In this document: positions 44,934-55,823 of the stretch, piece after piece
How the letters are laid out: each line of letters opens with the position of its first letter
How positions within the stretch are numbered: the stretch's first letter is position 1
Source: Fonsecaea monophora
Taxonomy: Eukaryota > Ascomycota > Eurotiomycetes > Chaetothyriales > Herpotrichiellaceae
Direction: 5' to 3'
NCBI RefSeq assembly: GCF_001642475.1
Contig: NW_019173991.1
Span: forward strand, 1-64,000
Length of the DNA stretch: 64,000 nt
Notes under the pieces: model-generated
Told to the model about the DNA's origin: nothing
Databases searched by the model: none
Seen by the model: only the letters and a program-made list of their open reading frames with translations
Program-made: the position numbers and the translations under genes

Positions 44934-45980
44934 TTACTTCAATGCCTTCCGGGCGAATGTGGGTAGGATGAAACTCGCTCGGTGGATCTCTTTGTTGTAG
45001 TACTTGCACAGTTTCTCTTCTTCCTCGGGGCTCCAAGATCGCAATGGCTCCTTGACGTTGCGGTTGGCGTCCTTGCAGCAGACCATAAAACCAATCTGGC
45101 CGGAGGGGTAGGTCGGGATCGTGGTGTAGGCATATTCTGCTACTGGGAAAACTTCTTTGCACTCCTTCTTCAACTTGGTGATCAGAGGCAAATGAAGCCA
45201 TTGGTTCTCGGCTAGAGAGCAAATATGTGTTAGCGTGTTTCTTCTCCAGGCATATGTGGGAACAGAGCATCTGAAGCTCAAAGAAATGTGTAGGGAGATG
45301 GGTGCGCACAACCTTGGGTAGTTATGACACCACCGTCTTTCAGAGCTCCATAGAGCAGCTCAAAGTAAGGCTTCTGGAAAAGGGTCTCTGCAGGACCTTC
45401 TGGATCGCTGCTATCAGTGATAATGACGTCGAATTCGTTCTTGCGGTCTGCCAGGAATTTGAAGCCATCTCCAATAAAGGTCTCGACTGCCGGGTGTTGA
45501 AATCCAATGGACATTCCAGGAAGGTATTTCTTGCTGACGCGGATGACAGCCTCGTCGATATCGCAGAGAATAGCCTTCTCCACTGATTCATGCTTGACGA
45601 CCTCCCGCAAAACGCCTCCATCACCACCTCCAATGACAAGGACCTTCTTTGGGTCCGGGTGCGAGTTCATGGCCAAATGTGTAATCATCTCTTGATAAGA
45701 AAACTCGTCCCGCTCGGTGCATTGGATAACGTTGTCCAGGACCAGGACTGTGCCGTGGTCACTGCTTTCGAAGACCAAGACGTCTTGGTATTTGGATTTC
45801 TCATGGTGAAGGACTTGGTTGACCTTGAGGATCATGGCTTGGCCTGGCCACATGTCCGAGATTTCTCGGAACCAGCCATCTGTGATGAACGCGCGCGAGT
45901 CAGGTCGTGTACAAGATCTCAAACAGAACAACAAAGGCAGGTATCATACCTTTAATTGTAGGATGAGTGATTTCAGACAT
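44934..45980 (-). CDS. SPE3: Spermidine synthase, three exons
   Basis: Minus-strand exons are 45980-45950, 45879-45313 and 45211-44934, giving 291 residues. The enzyme transfers an aminopropyl group from decarboxylated S-adenosylmethionine to putrescine. The start MSEITHPTIKDGWFREI is typical and is restored by removing the first intron. The nucleotide-binding motif VLVIGGGDGGVLREV lies at about 90-105, and the active-site stretch DVIITDSSDPEGPAE near 170. After the second junction TTQAENQWLHLPLI matches the family. The ending YYNKEIHRASFILPTFARKALK is complete. The second intron uses a weaker GTTGTG donor. Family and completeness are clear. Confidence 0.95.
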
Positions 45981-46805
45981 CATGGCAATCGAGTTGAATG
46001 GCGGAGAGGGAAAATGTCGAAACGAGTGAGTGAACGCGGGGTAACAACGACAGCAGCCGTCAATGGACTGTTGGAGAAGCAAAAAGAGTACAAGGAATTG
46101 TACCTGGTGAAGAGATAAGAGCAAAAGAAGAACGGAAGGAAGAAAAAGAGCAGACAACAACCTAGACGGAGTCGGGGCTGCAGTCAAGTGCAAGTAATGT
46201 TGCACTAGTTGGTGAAATGCCCAAGTCTCCGTCGTGTGACAGACAGACTTCGAGACTGTTGAATCCTGTTGTTACGTTCACTAAAACTTTTTTTTATTTT
46301 TTTTTTCCATTTCGGAGCGGGGCGAAGGGGGGACATTTTGCTGTCCCTCGTCCATTCGTTGATGTCGATTCGTCCCTGAGCATAAACCAGGGTCAACTCG
46401 TTGCTTCACTTTCCTCGACCCTCTCACCACTCGCTATCCACCTCCATGGGCCCAGCCAGTCCCCGGTTCAAGTCCTTGATTTACCTGGCTAACTACAAAG
46501 GAACACGCCACAACAGTGTGTTAACTGGAACGGGAGGGGACATCGCTTCCAAGAAAAAGGTGGGGGGGGGGGGGGTACAACGACTGGCCACAAGGTGTCA
46601 CCAAACTCCCGGGCGTTACCGGTGGTTCTGGATAAGGAGGCGAAGGATGGGAAGGTGCATAAATGCTCTATTATGAGATACCCATCTCTCGCACCCTATC
46701 AACGGACGGCAACAGCGACTGCTCCTATCGTGTTGCGTCTTGCTAATGTGGTCCTAATGACACAGAATGCTCCGGTAAACAACATGCCGCTGAAGCGAAC
46801 TTCCA
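45981..46805. other. Spermidine synthase promoter and MFS 3' flank, with a G14 tract
   Basis: These 825 bases hold the upstream region of the minus-strand spermidine synthase gene and the 3' flank of the transporter. A run of 14 G lies at 46562-46575. T-rich runs occur at 46288-46308. No coding frame is convincing. Confidence 0.6.
46562..46575 (+). repeat. Homopolymer run of 14 G
   Basis: Fourteen consecutive G are seen in the intergenic region 3' of the transporter gene. Such a run is rare and its true length is uncertain in most sequencing data. Confidence 0.8.
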
Positions 46806-48830
46806 TTAATGCTCCACGTCCACCTCCTTCGTCTCCCCGGCCTTTCGGCCACCAATCTCCTTTTCGAGGTGAATTTCAACATGGTTGGTGAAATACTTGG
46901 AAGGATCAGCAACAGCCACAGCGCATAACATGGCGACGACACCGAAAGGGATCGATGACAGCCAGGTGATACGGAATCCGTAAGCATATCCAAGCCGGGC
47001 TGCCTCTATACACTTGGAAAAGACGGCTGCTGGCACACTGGGAACGGTGGCAGCCTGACCAGGAACACCGACCAGTGTCAGCGAAACTGCTTCAATCAGG
47101 TCTGGTAGAGTCGTGCTCGAGACATTGGCCGCTAGAGCAACCTCCGAGATGCGGCGGGGGACTTGCTTCTCTGAAATCTGATTGAAGATGGACGAAAAGA
47201 TGACGGAACCAATTGATCCACCAAGAGATCGAAAAGTGCCAATCAGTCCGATGGCGACTCCCAAGTCTCGTTGCGGCACATGCAGCGACGCTGTCGTGTA
47301 GCAGTTGAGCGTGATCCATCCAAATGGAAGCATGGCAAGGAATTGCACCGCCATGACCCAGTTGATATTGTGGGGAGTGATGAGTGCGGCCAGTCCGAAA
47401 AAGAGAGTCTGCATAAAGACAGAAAAGGTGAGCTGAATATGGACGTGCTTGATATAGTGTACAAGCCCCGGAATGATGACGCCTCCTACGAGCTGACCAG
47501 CACTAATGCATTGTTAACAAGGACGTTCGCATCTTGACCGCAAGCAGACTTACCCAGAAGGAATGGAGTATACACCAATCTTGATAGGGTCGGCAGTGTA
47601 GAGGTAGAGGATCGTTTGCGCATTAAGCGCAGAGGCCGCAAAGAACACCATGCCCGCCACGAAGACAAGCATAAGCAGTGACGAGAACGATCGGAAACTC
47701 TTGAACAAGTACCACGGGAACAAAGGATCTTTCGCCACGGTAAAGTCGTATACGAAAGATCCCAGAAACACGACGACTCCGAGGATCAAAGGAGCCAGGG
47801 TTCCTGCAGCTGACCATGGATAGGTGTTACCACCCGAGTTCAAGCCGTACAGGAAGACAGCGAGGCCAGAAACAAACATGGCGGTGCCGATGAAGTCGAG
47901 TTGTTTGAACTCTTGCCACTTGGTCAAGCCATCAGGACGCGGATGGCTGGGTGGGAAATACACAAGGAACGTGCCGACAAGCGAGAAGCCGCCGTATCCC
48001 ATCGCAATATAATACATCACCCGCCAGCTGGCGTGGGAGAGAAGGGCATTGGCAAGAAGTGTCCCGGCGATGGCCCAACTCGCAAGGTTGAGTTCTGTCC
48101 AGGCAAGGCCAACGCCACGGTATTTGTTGGGCAGAATTTCAGAAAGGCCTGTTGAAACAGATAAGCAACTGGACTTTGCAGTGAACTGAGCACTGCAGGG
48201 AGGCTCACCAGCATAGGCTACTGATACTGTTCCGATGGAACCTCCGAGGATGACTTCGCCGGCAATGAGTTGATTCATTGTCTGAGCACTGCATGCAACA
48301 GCACCACCAATCTATTTCACAGGCAACATCAGCGTTGGCATCCAGTGTGTTGGACAGGCCAACGGGCGAACGGAACAAAATCAATGTCGCGAAATTCGTT
48401 CGAAACCGGGCCTCTGCAGCAAAAAATAAAATAGACTTACGACTGTGAGGAGTTGTCCAACAAGGATAACATAACGACGACCAAAGATATCTGAAAGTCT
48501 TCCTGCAATGGAAAAGCCGACGGCTGCGGCTGCGCCCCAGCCAGAAGGTATCCAAAAGTCGATGGTTTCACCACCCAGCTTCTGACTCAATTGCACCAAT
48601 ATGGGTGTTGCGAGAATGAAGCCGAAGATGATCGGACCTGTGAAAGAAGTGCCCAAGAAAAGAGCTGAAAGAATGACCGAGAGACTGAGCCTCTCGGCAT
48701 GCTCAGGATTGTCTTCGAGGGCAGCTTTGTGAGGATCTTCATATCCCTTTGTCGGAAGGTCGTGGCCCTCATTGTGGGCAACCTCGATCTCCGCGTCCAC
48801 GCTTGTCTTGTGCTCTACTGTTTCCTGCAT
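46806..48830 (-). CDS. TRI12-like major facilitator efflux transporter, four exons
   Basis: Minus-strand exons are 48830-48441, 48311-48209, 48148-47554 and 47502-46806, giving 594 residues with all junctions in frame. It resembles the fungal TRI12/drug:H+ antiporter group (about 14 membrane segments), which exports toxins, drugs or siderophores. Visible marks are the cytosolic acidic N-terminus, GWGAAAAVGFSIAGRLSDIFGRRYVILVG with the loop 2-3 motif GRLSDIFGRR, ILPNKYRGVGLAW, and many hydrophobic segments up to about residue 560. The C-terminal tail is charged. It is divergent from an intact P450, with 767 bp between starts. The substrate is unknown. Assignment to TRI12-like rather than other DHA2-type carriers is moderately sure. 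Confidence 0.88.
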
Positions 48831-49597
48831 GGTGGGAGCGATACTGACGGAGGTCAACCTGGAGCAGCGTGGCAAGGGTAGGTGGATGAAAAATCTGGGG
48901 ACAGCGGGTGAGACGAACCATGAGTTTTTGTATCTGTTCCCAGCAGCTACTAATTCCCCCAAAGTGGCTCTGATCAACCCCGTGGCCCCTGTTCTCCCAT
49001 GTTCACCATGTGGAGGACGCAGTCAAGCGCTCCTCTACACCCATTGGGGTTTGACGCTGGGATCTAGATGGTCCATGAATCCGGTCGCTCTGACTCCTGT
49101 GGAGCTCGAAGGAAAGTACCAATGACTCTGCCCCCTTTTCTCATCTCAAGCAGGCGGGCTAAAGGCTTAGGCGTTTGTGGGCGTTGCTTGAGCCAGGGCC
49201 CTGGTCTTGGAGACGGACGGTCGGGCATTTCCCCATGGCTTGATGGCCATGCCGGAAGTCTAAGACCCCACAAACGACGGTCAAACTCCGCGCGTGGCTC
49301 CCCTTAATATCAACAAGCAAGCTCGCTACCTGCTCCAAAAGTCGTGGGGCTGGAGGGATACTGTTTGCGGGGAAATCCCACTTCAATCCTCTCCATCTGA
49401 CATGTGGTGGCACTGCCGAAACCTGCCACTGAGCTGACGAGTGCCGCAGTGTATAACTGGGACAAGTGGTGACTTGTGTTCACTGTGAAGAACGCCCCTC
49501 CGAACAGCATTTCAAAGGGTTCCGTTAAATAGGTAACGCTCGTGTGTGGTTGCTGAATCACTGGTGACTGACTCCTCCTGGCTGAACCACCGCAATC
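48831..49597. promoter_or_regulatory. Shared divergent promoter of MFS transporter and P450
   Basis: The 767 bases between the two ATGs should hold both promoters. A TTAAATA box lies about 75 bases before the P450 start, and CGG-rich words occur near 49213-49226. No operator can be fixed by eye. Confidence 0.55.
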
Positions 49598-51196
49598 ATG
49601 GCTGACACATCTCTTGTTGTACGTCCTATCCTCTTCTGGGCCCCCGTGCTCCTCCTGGTGGCGTACTATCCGGCCCTCTTGGTATATCGGCTGTTCTTCT
49701 CGCCAATGAGCAAGATCCCAGGCCCATGGACAACCAGAATCTCCGACATCCCCGAGGCAAACGCGTTGAAGGACAAAAGACGTGCCGAATGGGCAAGTGA
49801 ACTCTTTGCACAGTATCCAGATTCTGTTGCGGTCAGGACACGTCCCAACGCAGTATCATTCAACCACCCGGATGCGGTCAAGGCCATCTATGGTATGTGA
49901 ATCGACGTGGCTCACCAAGTGAGCGTCAAGCTGACAACTATCCCAGGCCACGGAAAGGGAGCAGAGGAGTTTGGCAAGTCAAGCTGGTACGATGCCTTCT
50001 CAACGACTGGAGAGTCCTTGTTCTCAACCCGGTCCAAAAAGAATCACGCGCGAAAGCGGCGGATGGTATCCCATGGCTTCAGCATGCAATCTCTGTATCT
50101 GTTCGAGCCCTATGTCGACGCCGTGATGCAGATCTTTTTGCGGAAAATGGACGAGTTTGCGAGAACTCAGCAGCCCTTTGACATTTATTTCTGGTTTGAG
50201 CTCTTTACGATGGACCTGATGGGCGAACTTGCCTTTGGCCACAACTTTGGCGCCATCGAGGGTGGCCAACCGGTCAAATATTCCAAGCTCGTGGAACTCT
50301 CGCAGCGCTTTGCCAATCTGTGTGGCATGCTACCTTTCGGCAAGTACAATGTGAAGATTCTCAGTATGGTACCGTCGCCATACATTCAGAAGCTGTACGG
50401 AGCACGACTTGAATATTTGGAATATGCCAGACAGGCATTGGAGAAACGATTCCAGGATAACCGTAACCAAGCGCCCCTTGGTGGCAAGCCGAGGCAAGAT
50501 ATCATGCAGCGTTTCATCGAGGCGCAGGACCCAGAGACAGGGGCGCGAATGGACTTTCCGGAGCTGAGAGCTGAGGCGTCGTCGTTGATGGTGGCTGGGG
50601 CCAGCACAGGGAGTGTTACCATGAACTGGATGACTTACTATCTCAGCAAGAACCCTTCGGTCAAGCACCGCATTCTTCAACAGCTCGAGGAGATGTTCCC
50701 CGACAACCTGGACGCCGCTACCCCTCTTCCTTTTTCGATGCTGAACAAGCTGAGCCTCCTCGAAGCCACCGAGATCGAGTGCCTACGCATGCACCCACCC
50801 ATCGGCTATGCGATGCCACGCATGACTCCACCTCAGGGCGCTGTCATCTGCGGCGTCTACGTTCCGGGCAACGTCGACGTCGGGGTGCCCGCCGCCACCA
50901 TCGGACGCAACCCCATCGTCTACCGCGACCCGAACACGTGGAACCCCGACCGCTGGCTCGACGAGAAGGCTGATCTGGCTACCATGAAGACGTGTTTCCT
51001 AGGCTTCGGCTTTGGAAGTCGACAATGCATTGGGCGGAACGTGGCCAACCAGTTTATCATCAAGATGATTGCGACGTTGCTGTTGAGATATGACATTGAG
51101 CTCGAAGACCCCAACTTGGTACTGGGCACGAAAGAGTTTACCATTCTCAAGCCGGATCGGGACTATAATGTCATTCTACGGCCGAGGAAGCACTGA
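49598..51196 (+). CDS. Cytochrome P450 monooxygenase, two exons
   Basis: Exons 49598-49892 and 49947-51196 encode 514 residues. The protein has an N-terminal membrane anchor (about 8-30, ILFWAPVLLLVAYYPALLVYRLFF) and a proline hinge (KIPGPW). The ExxR motif is in EIECLRMHPP and the PERF-like stretch in NPDRWL. The heme-binding loop FGFGSRQCIGRN lies near residue 455, with its cysteine ligand intact. It belongs to the microsomal fungal type that resembles pisatin demethylase-like enzymes. The I-helix reads AGASTGSVTMNW near residue 316, so the acidic residue usual before the conserved Thr is Ser here. Substrate is unknown. The head-to-head MFS gene suggests a joint role in detoxification or export. 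Confidence 0.92.
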
Positions 51197-52148
51197 TTTT
51201 TGACGTTTTGTCTTTGGTCTATATGGGCGTCGAAGCCAGAGTTATGACCATCAATGATGCGTAACCATTATTAGAGACGGTAATCATAAAGGGAGGGAAG
51301 GAAGGGAATGACCCTGCTTCCTTTGTGATTTCCCGCAAGATCATGTGTTAGCCTCTGCGACCACAGAGTATTCACAAGTATAGGAACATAGACTTTTCAA
51401 CCACCCAACCCTCCCCAATATCTCATGGTAAGAACAAGCAGACACTAGTCCTCTCCTGCAGGAGGAACAAAGAGTTCTTCTTCTTCTTCGTCCTCTTCGT
51501 CCTCTTGGTCTTTTTCGTGCTCATCCTTTCATCCTGTCCATGACTCTGACATCTACTCCACCGGATACCAAGTGGAGCAACCATGCTGACATATTACACA
51601 CCTGGTATTTCTGGACCGAGTACCGAGCTCGCGAGTAGGTAGGCAGGTAGGTACTTGTGGTGTTGACGGGCTGACTGTTTGATACAAAATGTATTCGGCG
51701 GGGCCACCACTTTCAATCTTCTCCCCCCCGGGGCGCCCCCCCAAGCGGGTCGTTGTGCATTAACATGTACCTATGTAACTCACTTCCTCGCTTGTCACCG
51801 AGGTAATGTACACGTACATACCTCGTCGTAGGTGGTAGGATCGTGGCGTAAGATTAGTGGCCCGCCCCTCCACTTACCAGATACCAGGTGCCAGGGGAGC
51901 CAGGATCCGAGCAGACGAGTAAGCGCCCATTACTCGTGTGATACTGTATGTACGCAAGAGTACCGAGTAGGTACTCGGGACACAAAATATCGAAGTGGAT
52001 TGTGGGAGAACATATGATACCTCGTAGATGTAATTACTTACAAAATTCGGAATACCAGTTTCGATCATCGGCCCGACAATGACCCCCCGGGGAGGGAGGG
52101 GGGTTTTTCGTTCGGCCAAAGAACTGGGGTCCGAGGATTTGGGATTAT

Positions 52149-52180
52149 GGGACCTGGGACCTGGGACCTGGGGACCTGGG
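52149..52180 (+). repeat. GGGACCT 7-bp tandem repeat
   Basis: Four copies of GGGACCT occur at 52149, 52156, 52163 and 52171, the last after one extra G, followed by GGG. Confidence 0.9.
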
Positions 52181-52211
52181 TTACGAAAACAAACTACGAC
52201 TGCTACTACTA

Positions 52212-52243
52212 GTACCTTGTACTCTGTACTCTGTACCCTGTAG
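52212..52243 (+). repeat. GTACNNN array, 7-bp period
   Basis: GTAC occurs at 52212, 52219, 52226 and 52233, and GTAG follows at 52240, keeping the 7-bp step. Spacers are CTT, TCT, TCT and CCT. Confidence 0.9.
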
Positions 52244-52271
52244 ACACTCTAAAGCACCGCAGAGCGCCGTA

Positions 52272-52303
52272 GAGTGCTGGAGTGCTGGAGTGTTGGAGTG
52301 GAT
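52272..52303 (+). repeat. GAGTGCTG 8-bp tandem repeat
   Basis: Two exact copies of GAGTGCTG are followed by the variants GAGTGTTG and GAGTGGAT. Confidence 0.85.
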
Positions 52304-52405
52304 GGGATCGGATTGAATTGATGGGAACACCGTAAGCATGTACGTACTAGGTACCCAACTACCGCGTACTCGGTGTCCATTCATCTATAGACTATAGTGG
52401 TTTTC

Positions 52406-52430
52406 GATTCAATTCAATTCGATTCGATTG
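52406..52430 (+). repeat. GATTC/AATTC 5-bp tandem repeat
   Basis: Five 5-bp units follow one another: GATTC, AATTC, AATTC, GATTC and GATTG. Confidence 0.85.
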
Positions 52431-52955
52431 ATGCCGTGAATCTTATTAGAAATGCCCCGAGGCCCGAAGAAAGGAATCAGGTCTACTACATACTCTATCT
52501 CGTACTGCATAGGTCCCGTCGTCCCATGATTAGCACCATCAAGTTACCATTTACCTTTTAACCATTTACCATTAACCAGTCGGTTGGTCGCAATGGTGAA
52601 ATCAAGGGGGGCCGCTTGACTGACTGAGATCGATTGCTCATTCCGCCAAATCCTCAAAAAACTGTCTCCCGTCTCGAGCACCTCGTACCTTTGTACCTTT
52701 GTACAAGATCCTGTCTGTCCATACCATGTTTGTATGCTCGTGCTCACATGGCTGGCTTTTCCCATATCTCTATCCCGTTGGATGAAAAAAAAAAACTCCA
52801 GTTCCCAATCCTAATTTCTCAATTCCGATCCAAATGCAAATCCATTCAATCGGTCACTTTTGCAGTTTGCCGCCGCCGCCGCCGTATTTCAATATCCTGA
52901 ATCGTTCCGTTTCGTTCGGCCACTCAACTGCCCCTGAAGAAGAAGAAGAAGAAGC

Positions 52956-55058
52956 TCACAAACCCTTGAATCTCTCCCACCCCGCTGCCCCGTTTCTCGT
53001 CGGACTCGCTCGACCCTCTTCAGCCACTTTGCCGCTGACATCTCTCCGTCTACCCATTCCCTTGCCGAACTCTGCCCCCAGTCCCGCATACCCACTGTTT
53101 ACATCGAACCCAGTCGAGTTTGAGGTTTGTCGGGCACCGTTCCACTGCGTCGGGGAAGCTGTCTGCACCTTGGTGATGTTGGCGCTTAATCTTCCCTCAT
53201 CTTCGTCGTCAGTATTGGAATAGACCTCAAAATTGGCAGAGTAGTCGCTTTCTGTCTGCATTGTCCGTGTCCGTTCGTCCGTATCCTGAACCTTGTTGAC
53301 GCTCACTCGAATATTGGCCGTCTTGTCGCCTTGATCGTGAGAGGGCGACACAGTATTGACGGATTGTCGTAGATTGCCGTAGAAGCGTGCCTTACCACCA
53401 CTACCGACAAAGCTGGACGGTTTGACGCTAGTGGGTGTACCTCTGAGAGGCACCTGGGCGTTTCCATCTGCATCGTGGAGCGCGGTTCGGTTCCCATCAT
53501 TCTGGGTCCAGGAGTCCCTGACTGGCGTGACAAATGCATTTTCGTCATTGAAAGTTGAGCGCGTTGGTGTAGGAGGATTCATGCCTAGAGGCTCACGGCT
53601 TCTTTTCTTTGCGGGAGAGTTCGGAGATGGTACAGGAAGTGATTGATGCAGATTAGGCTTGCTCGTGGTGGGCGAGGGGAGGTGAGTCTGGCTGTTGTTG
53701 CCATAGGTTGGTAAATGAACCTGGCTGTGGCGTGCTGGGGACCCATGGTACCAGTTTTCCCGTTCACGATGCACCTTGTTGGAAGTCATGTCCGTAACCG
53801 AGATGGCAGACACAGGGGAAACGGGACGGACTTCGTGGTCGAGTTCTGCGGAAGCTTCCTCGCTCATCGGACTAGGCACGCCTTCGTAATCGAGATATGA
53901 CAGCCACGAGGACGGACGAGAGGGCTTCTCTTTGAGGATGGATGAGCGTTCTGGGCGGAAGTCAAGTCCACTGCCAGCTGATCGGGAATTTGGAGAGGGA
54001 TTGACCGCAGACCCGGGTCGTTCTGGAGACGAGTTTCGTGACCACCGCCAGGGATCCTTTCCGTTATCTTCCAGTTCTTTGCGGAACTCTACCCTGGAGT
54101 TGCGGGCACTGTCGCCGCCATAAAGAGTGACGCTGTCCGCCGAGTCGGTGCGGGTATGAATGAAAGGAACTCTCTTGAAGCCTGAAACCTGAGATCCCCG
54201 CTTAGCCGCCAGCTCTGACGACCTCATGTTCTTTTCGGTGATTTCCGATTTATTCCGCTTATGCCTGGATGTGAGGTTCAACTCCAGAGGATTCATGTCT
54301 GGTGGAAGCCTGGAGATCTGTCTGAACTTGACACCCAAGTAGATGTCCATGAGCAGAGACACCACCGTCAGGCCACCTTCAACGCAGGACAGAATGAAGA
54401 AAGCGTAGATGATCTTGTACGACAGATCTGAATCGTTGAACAGCGTGCTCCATCCATATTCGTTTCTTGTGTAGTCTGCCTGTGCCACCCATGCGCAGAA
54501 GACCCAGAAGGGAATCAGGCCCGTGTCCACCATCGCGGCGAAGATCATGTAGCTTGCCGTCGAGGCCGGAGTGCGGCTTGTAGGTGCCCGGGCGAGGTGA
54601 AAGACCGAATACAAGGTGTGGAGGATGGCAACGGCGGGAGCGCAGCGAATGATCCAACCCACCGTCGCCGATGTCTTGTTGATGGCGATCACGCAGAAGA
54701 GGCAGCCCAGAGCTCCGATCAAAGCGCAAACCCTCAGAAAGAGCTGAACATATCGAGCCCGGACCACCTTCGTGCGGGTATTGGGAGGCATCGGTTTGGC
54801 GTTGAGGTTGCCGTAAGGAACGACTATGTACTGCAGAAACAGGTTAGTTTAGGAGGCCGTATCACTGCTTCGGGGAAAAAAACATACGGAATCAGGATGC
54901 TTGTTGAAATCGACGAGCGGTCCATCTTGCTTGGGCTTTGGGGGTCTGGGAGTCCAGGAAGCATGAGTTGCAGCTTTGGGATTGAAAGCTCGATCAGTTG
55001 GACTCCCAAAGGTGTATGTCGAGGGTCGGTCGTAAATGAATGGAGGTTCGACACCCAT
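52956..55058 (-). CDS. Four-pass membrane protein with long disordered tail, two exons
   Basis: Minus-strand exons 55058-54888 and 54830-52956 encode 681 residues; the intron runs from GTATGT to CTGCAG. The first exon gives a Pro-rich cytosolic start (MGVEPPFIYDRPSTYTFG). Four hydrophobic segments lie at about 88-110, 115-137, 158-180 and 208-230, with a basic loop after the last one. The remaining 450 residues are Ser/Pro/Asn-rich and disordered. The layout resembles fungal four-span proteins of the plasma membrane with a cytosolic tail, but I do not recognise a named family. The first exon was added because it is open, ATG-started and joins in phase 0 to the conserved-looking YIVVPYGNLNAKP. 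Confidence 0.78.
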
Positions 55059-55823
55059 GCTTTGCCTGGAATGCGGTTGCTAACGATGCGATGGAGCTGC
55101 AAAGAGTGGAATTTGCTCGTGCTGACAAGGGACTTAAGGGAAAAAGTCATGGAGTAATGGAGTCATGATGCTTCAAAAGGCTGGTAATGGGGGTTGGTCG
55201 TTATCCCGCCAACCTTCTATTTACCGTCTGGAAGTTGCCCGGCAACGTCTCCGCCCGCCACGCAGTCGGCGAGTCCCACTCAGCCCTGCCAAGCTCGGAT
55301 GGGGCTGGGCGAGGCTGGGCAAGGCTGGGTGTCTTGGGAATACGCACTCTGATTGGCTGCGTGTGCACCCCATCGCTCAGAGGAAGCCGGCCTCAACAGA
55401 GGAGACATAATGCTTTGTCAAAGACGCAGTTCCATACCTCATCAATGGATTCCAAAGGCAGGCCACTTATATGCCACAGATAGTCCTCTTATGAATCTTG
55501 GGGGCCAGTGCAGGTAAATGTACCACCGGCGGTGACGGTATCCGGAACCCGTCCCTTACCAAAGTAGAATCCCTCCGAGTAGACCACCTGTGTCAGCCAG
55601 GATGTATCTAGAGAGTGCGTGCCTGTCCATCGTTGTATCCCTTACTTGTCATTCACTGGATAAGCGGCGGACGTCCGCTTGAAAGTGCGTGGTCGTAGAC
55701 GATGGAGGCAACGTGCACTTTGAAACAAAGGCTCACTCAAACACTTTTGATTGTGACTCGTTCTACTCTAACAAGACAAGAAACGACAACCCCGCAAGCA
55801 TGCACACCCACGCGGACGCCCCC
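55059..55823. other. Intergenic between membrane-protein gene and Mus7/Mms22
   Basis: No conserved gene is seen. Short imperfect GCTGGGC(G/A)AG repeats lie near 55303-55330. The left part is the promoter of the membrane-protein gene. Confidence 0.55.

Larger units (their letters stand above)
51197..52955. other. Repeat-rich intergenic region
   Basis: This 1.76-kb stretch has no conserved gene. It is packed with GTAC words and short tandem repeats: GTAC at 7-bp steps at 52212-52236, a 7-bp GGGACCT repeat at 52149-52180, an 8-bp GAGTGCTG repeat at 52272-52303, and a 5-bp GATTC/AATTC repeat at 52406-52430. A GTACCTTT repeat lies at 52685-52704 and an AGA/GAA microsatellite near 52936-52953. It separates the P450 from the four-pass membrane protein. 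Confidence 0.75.
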
